This document shows positions 62,806 to 64,000 of a stretch of 64,000 nt of DNA, piece after piece; the stretch's first letter is position 1; each line of letters starts with the position of its first letter. Below the pieces are notes generated by a model, which saw only the letters and a program-made list of their open reading frames with translations, was not told the DNA's origin and did no database searches. The position numbers were made by a program, and so were the translations under genes. The DNA comes from Perkinsus chesapeaki. Its lineage: Eukaryota > Perkinsozoa > Perkinsida > Perkinsidae. The stretch lies in contig JAAPAO010000005.1 in assembly GCA_013115145.1 (NCBI GenBank), positions 62,001 to 126,000 on the forward strand, given 5' to 3'.

Positions 62806-63642
62806 ATGGCTGCGAGTCTGAAGGCACTAGTACGTCGGGAAACGTACGCTCCAGCACTTGAGAAACGGTTCCGTTTTCTTTGGTTACTTTATCTAATAGT
62901 ATATATTATTATTGCTGCAGTTATAGTGATAATGGTGCAGTTTAACTATATCTTTATTATATACTGTGTTGTCGCTGCTATAGTGCCCCCTATACTAATA
63001 ATATATTACTGTTATAAAACCGAGAAAAGAGAAGATGAAGAGTATCAAGCTACTATACAAGCACACCTTGACGGTAACGATGAAGATGGTATGAGAAAAC
63101 GATGTCGAAAATGGGTTAAACATAATAGCCGTAAGGTTGACGGTGCGGAACCTTCGCTGACTGGCAGGGTCTGTGCTATATGCCTTGGGGATTATACTGC
63201 TGGTGATAGGGTTTGGATATTACCCTGTGGTCATGCTTATCATAAAGAATGTATCGATGTTATGTTAAAGGAATGTAAACCTGAACATGGTAAAATATTT
63301 AGATGTCCGATATGTCGAGTTCAACTTGGTATCGAAGATCTCCATACTACCAACCAACATCATAATAATACAGAAGGCCAACATCATGATGATACGATAA
63401 CTAATAGGGCAGTGGCGCCCCCAGCACATACAAACGATATGGTGCCAGTAGTGGTCAACTGTGGGAGACGTAATGGCAAGCACACCAATATTATCCATCA
63501 TTCGCATACGGAGTGTGCTCTTGATGAGGATAAAGCTTTGAAGATTGAAGGGTTTTCGAATAGCAGCAGAGGGCGGCGGTGTAGAAGCCATACTGGGTGT
63601 ATTGCCGCGATCGAGAGAGGAGGACGAATATCTGTGCTTTGA
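62806..63642 (+). CDS. Two-pass membrane RING-H2 protein, tandem copy 3
   Basis: 278 residues from ATG 62806 (MAASLKALVRRETYAPALEK), chosen because it aligns with the basic cytosolic start of the neighbours. Two membrane segments are near residues 25-44 and 46-68, then a charged linker with KWVKHN, equivalent to the WVKDN/WIKDN motif of copies 1 and 2. RING ligands (numbered from this Met) are Cys123, Cys126, Cys141, His143, His146, Cys149, Cys167 and Cys170 (CAICLGDYTAGD, LPCGHAYH, CPICRVQLG). The His-rich tail (NQHHNNTEGQHHDD) is unlike the other copies. Probable E3 ubiquitin ligase. Confidence 0.88.
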   Translation: MAASLKALVRRETYAPALEKRFRFLWLLYLIVYIIIAAVIVIMVQFNYIFIIYCVVAAIVPPILIIYYCYKTEKREDEEYQATIQAHLDGNDEDGMRKRCRKWVKHNSRKVDGAEPSLTGRVCAICLGDYTAGDRVWILPCGHAYHKECIDVMLKECKPEHGKIFRCPICRVQLGIEDLHTTNQHHNNTEGQHHDDTITNRAVAPPAHTNDMVPVVVNCGRRNGKHTNIIHHSHTECALDEDKALKIEGFSNSSRGRRCRSHTGCIAAIERGGRISVL

Positions 63643-64000
63643 TGAGAGATACAACTGTTGTTTATGTTGTATGGATTTTATACACATTTTAGTATGTATG
63701 TCAGTACTGATCATCTGTAGCAATATATAGTACTTTCACCATCTCAATAGGGTGGTCCGTAAATGTTGTCTACTGCTTGCATGCATCACCCTTGCCGTGT
63801 ATGGTTATTTTATATGAGTATCTTCAAGGCCGGCATTTCTGTCCACCATTCCTCTATCCAATTTGTCCTTTTATATATCCAGTTATTTTATTAACCCTTA
63901 CAACGTGGTCCATCCAAGTGTATGCCGCCCCTCCCCCTAACCTATCAAGCAGCGTTATTCCTACAGCATATGTGACTGCATTTCCACTTCTTTATCTCTA
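63643..64000. other. Window end, no gene seen
   Basis: About 360 bp of AT-rich sequence downstream of RING copy 3 with no supported frame. Confidence 0.45.

Noticed and set aside
63265-63723. 152-codon minus-strand frame
   Set aside because: Antisense to the RING copy 3 coding region, whose eight zinc ligands prove the plus-strand frame.

Overview
The window is nuclear DNA from a eukaryote with spliced protein genes. Many introns are about 41-46 nt with ordinary GT-AG ends; I could place introns at 146-187, 1926-1969, 3639-3683, 20513-20556 and 53837-53877. The gene set (kinesin-14, TRM82/WDR4, SDS22, Integrator subunit 3, DnaJ, membrane RING-H2 proteins, S10 carboxypeptidases) and the very short introns fit an alveolate protist. 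My best guess is a Perkinsus-like perkinsozoan. That is inference from gene style, not from a marker gene. No rRNA, tRNA, CRISPR or bacterial-type operon was recognised.

Layout. 1-1.2 kb: 3' part of an aldehyde dehydrogenase (+). 1.6-3.8 kb: membrane-anchored acyl-CoA-binding protein with ankyrin repeats (+). 4.3-7.7 kb: AGC-like Ser/Thr kinase (+). 8.8-10.9 kb: degenerate S10 serine carboxypeptidase (-). 12.9-15.6 kb: intact-looking S10 carboxypeptidase (+). 16.0-18.2 kb: kinesin-14 (-). 20.3-21.5 kb: TRM82/WDR4 (+). 24.9-31.4 kb: large multi-exon protein of unknown function (+), with a short TA-flanked MITE at 26.1-26.4 kb in one of its introns. 31.5-33.0 kb: SDS22 (+). 34.1-40.9 kb: four tandem paralogues of a small secreted protein family I do not recognise (+). 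41.3-42.5 kb: ARM-repeat protein (-). 43.3-44.5 kb: DnaJ protein (-). 44.6-45.8 kb: HEAT-like protein (-). 46.2-53.7 kb: large helical-repeat protein that reads like FANCI/FANCD2 (-). 53.8-56.7 kb: membrane coiled-coil protein (+). 57.0-59.9 kb: INTS3 (+). 60.2-63.6 kb: three tandem two-pass RING-H2 proteins (+).

The left 41 kb is gene-sparse. Its intergenic DNA and introns carry many short perfect hairpins of unrelated sequence. The right 23 kb is tightly packed, and the divergent pair at 53.7 kb shares well under 100 bp. The most interesting points are the tandem secreted family, whose first copy may be gaining an intron from a local duplication; the carboxypeptidase pair in which one copy has lost its catalytic His; the FANCI-like gene close to INTS3; and the hairpin population.

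Exon boundaries were read by eye from frame continuity, splice sites and family motifs. Gene starts are often uncertain and are flagged where so.
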